DNA of 64,000 bases, from positions 1,116,001 through 1,180,000 of the forward strand of contig NZ_CP063117.1 of the NCBI RefSeq assembly GCF_014931375.1, written 5' to 3'. Positions 62,987 through 64,000 of the stretch are shown one piece after another. The stretch's first letter is position 1. Each line of letters opens with the position of its first letter. This DNA is from Haemophilus parainfluenzae. GTDB lineage: Bacteria; Pseudomonadota; Gammaproteobacteria; Enterobacterales; Pasteurellaceae. The translations under genes were made by a program, and so were the position numbers. The notes beneath the pieces are model-generated. The model was given only the letters and a program-made list of their open reading frames with translations, was not told the origin of the DNA and made no database searches.

Positions 62987-64000
62987 TTACACTCGCTCTA
63001 CTAATTGTTTGAAGAACCCTTTTTCTAATTGCAATAATTCTGCATAAGTACCTTTTTCAATTAGCTTCGCTTCATCAATCACACAAAGTTCATCAAATTG
63101 CTCAATCGCCGTTAAGCGGTGAGTCACCATAATTAAGGTTTTATTCTCAGCATGGGCAAGAATCAAACGCAGAATTTGGCGTTCCGTTTCGCGATCTAAA
63201 CCTTCCGTTGGCTCATCTAATAATAAAATTGGTGCATCATTAAGCAAAATACGCGCTAAGCCCAAGCGACGTTGTTCTCCACCTGATAGTGGACGGCCGC
63301 CATCACCTAACCAAATATCTAAGCCTTGTTCTTGTTCCAACAATTTGCCTAAACCAACTTGATTTAACACCTCGATCATTTTTTCATCAGGAATATTGAC
63401 CGCACTTGCGAATTGCAGATTTTGATGAAGTGTATCGCTAAATACATGAACACGTTGCGTTAAAAAGCAGAATTGGCTGCGTAATGTATTTTCTGCATAA
63501 TCAGCAATTGGCTTGCCAGCAAGGAATAATTCTCCTTGATTGGCATCATAATTACGTACTAAAAGTTGTAATAGCGTAGATTTTCCGCTACCTGTTTTAC
63601 CTAAAATTGCGACTTTTTTACCTTTTTGAATGGTTAAATTCAAATTTTCTAAAGCACGATTTTGACGTTCAGGATAAGTAAAAGAAAGATCTTTTGCTTC
63701 AATTAATGTAGTAGCGTTTTGATCGAACTCCGCTTTGCCATTAAAAGCTACTAATGGTTGTTGTTCGATAATATCTGTCACGCGTTCAGCTGACGCAATT
63801 ACTTGCCCGATATGTAAGAATGCCGAGCCTAATGGCATTAAGATTTCAAATGAGGCTAAGGCCGCAAAAGTGAATAGCGCAATAAATGCCATACGGTATT
63901 CATCGTTACCAAACTCCGCTTGTGAGCTAAACCACAACATTGCGGCAATAATCAAGCCATTTAAGAAGAGTGAAAGTGCGGTTGAAAATCCGCTTAAATT
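62987..64000 (-). CDS. cydC: Thiol reductant ABC exporter subunit CydC, C-terminal part
   Basis: 338 codons to the right edge; the N-terminal membrane part is cut off. The visible region has the last membrane segments (LNGLIIAAMLWFSS, AFIALFTFAALASFEILMPLG) and the ATPase: Walker A LGKTGSGKSTLLQLL, signature LSGGEQRRLGLARIL, Walker B ILLLDEPTEGLD. CydDC exports glutathione/cysteine and is needed for cytochrome bd assembly. SHLGQVIASAERVTDIIE-type connector matches CydC rather than CydD, and the C-terminus is complete. Confidence 0.87.
   Translation of the reverse strand, partial: NLSGFSTALSLFLNGLIIAAMLWFSSQAEFGNDEYRMAFIALFTFAALASFEILMPLGSAFLHIGQVIASAERVTDIIEQQPLVAFNGKAEFDQNATTLIEAKDLSFTYPERQNRALENLNLTIQKGKKVAILGKTGSGKSTLLQLLVRNYDANQGELFLAGKPIADYAENTLRSQFCFLTQRVHVFSDTLHQNLQFASAVNIPDEKMIEVLNQVGLGKLLEQEQGLDIWLGDGGRPLSGGEQRRLGLARILLNDAPILLLDEPTEGLDRETERQILRLILAHAENKTLIMVTHRLTAIEQFDELCVIDEAKLIEKGTYAELLQLEKGFFKQLVERV

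Overview
The window is a Haemophilus-type (Pasteurellaceae) chromosome, most like Haemophilus parainfluenzae, carrying one end of an integrative conjugative element (ICE) inserted at a tRNA-Leu gene. The nine-base uptake signal AAGTGCGGT and its complement recur throughout the chromosomal half and often form inverted pairs that act as terminators. The codon use is AT-rich, and FtsI numbers residue for residue with H. influenzae PBP3. All of this is read from sequence; no database was searched.

Positions 1-18488 are the ICE, nearly all on the minus strand and of the ICEHin1056/PFGI-1 class. From the tRNA inward come the maintenance genes (ParA, DnaB, ParB, DUF2857, an STY4528-type replication protein), the TIGR03761 and DUF3158 proteins, SSB, a lipoprotein, topoisomerase III, an RNA-rich 0.9 kb gap, an STY4534/DUF3577 protein, DUF3560, RadC and small unknowns. 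TraX, PilL, TIGR03759, a lytic transglycosylase and a TIGR03765 protein then begin the conjugation module and run off the left edge. One plus-strand gene (9152-9709) resembles fertility-inhibition factors. The ICE holds unusual nucleic-acid structure: four related leaders able to mask Shine-Dalgarno sites, two C4-antisense-like RNAs, seven 36-bp hairpin repeats with compensatory arms, and nested palindromes inside the rep gene.

Positions 18564-18883 carry tRNA-Leu(UAA), tRNA-Cys(GCA) and tRNA-Gly(GCC) behind one strong promoter that points into the ICE. Then follow metB, trxA, a periplasmic ATP-dependent DNA ligase, gmhA and the arginine transporter artPIQM with tandem ARG boxes.

Positions 25358-33744 are an accessory island: WYL regulator, HAD nucleotidase with an unknown C-terminal domain, Sir2 deacylase, an inverted RhuM-Fic gene, a stand-alone FtsK-gamma-like domain, a second Sir2 enzyme, PP2C phosphatase, DUF1643, and a double-AAA+ ATPase broken by one in-frame TAG. 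This NAD/ADP-ribose and phosphosignalling set is the best candidate for an undescribed multi-gene system.

From 33788 on the content is core: a zinc-ribbon membrane protein, a CstA-type transporter behind a CRP site, and the full dcw cluster from mraZ to lpxC (mraZ, rsmH, ftsL, ftsI, murE, murF, mraY, murD, ftsW, murG, murC, ddl, ftsQ, ftsA, ftsZ, lpxC). After it come ushA, pheA, yjdM, ytfJ, an ECF sigma/zinc-finger anti-sigma pair with a divergent MXKDX-repeat protein, cysS, ppiB, a TatD nuclease, nrdG, the 4.5S RNA and the 3' part of cydC.
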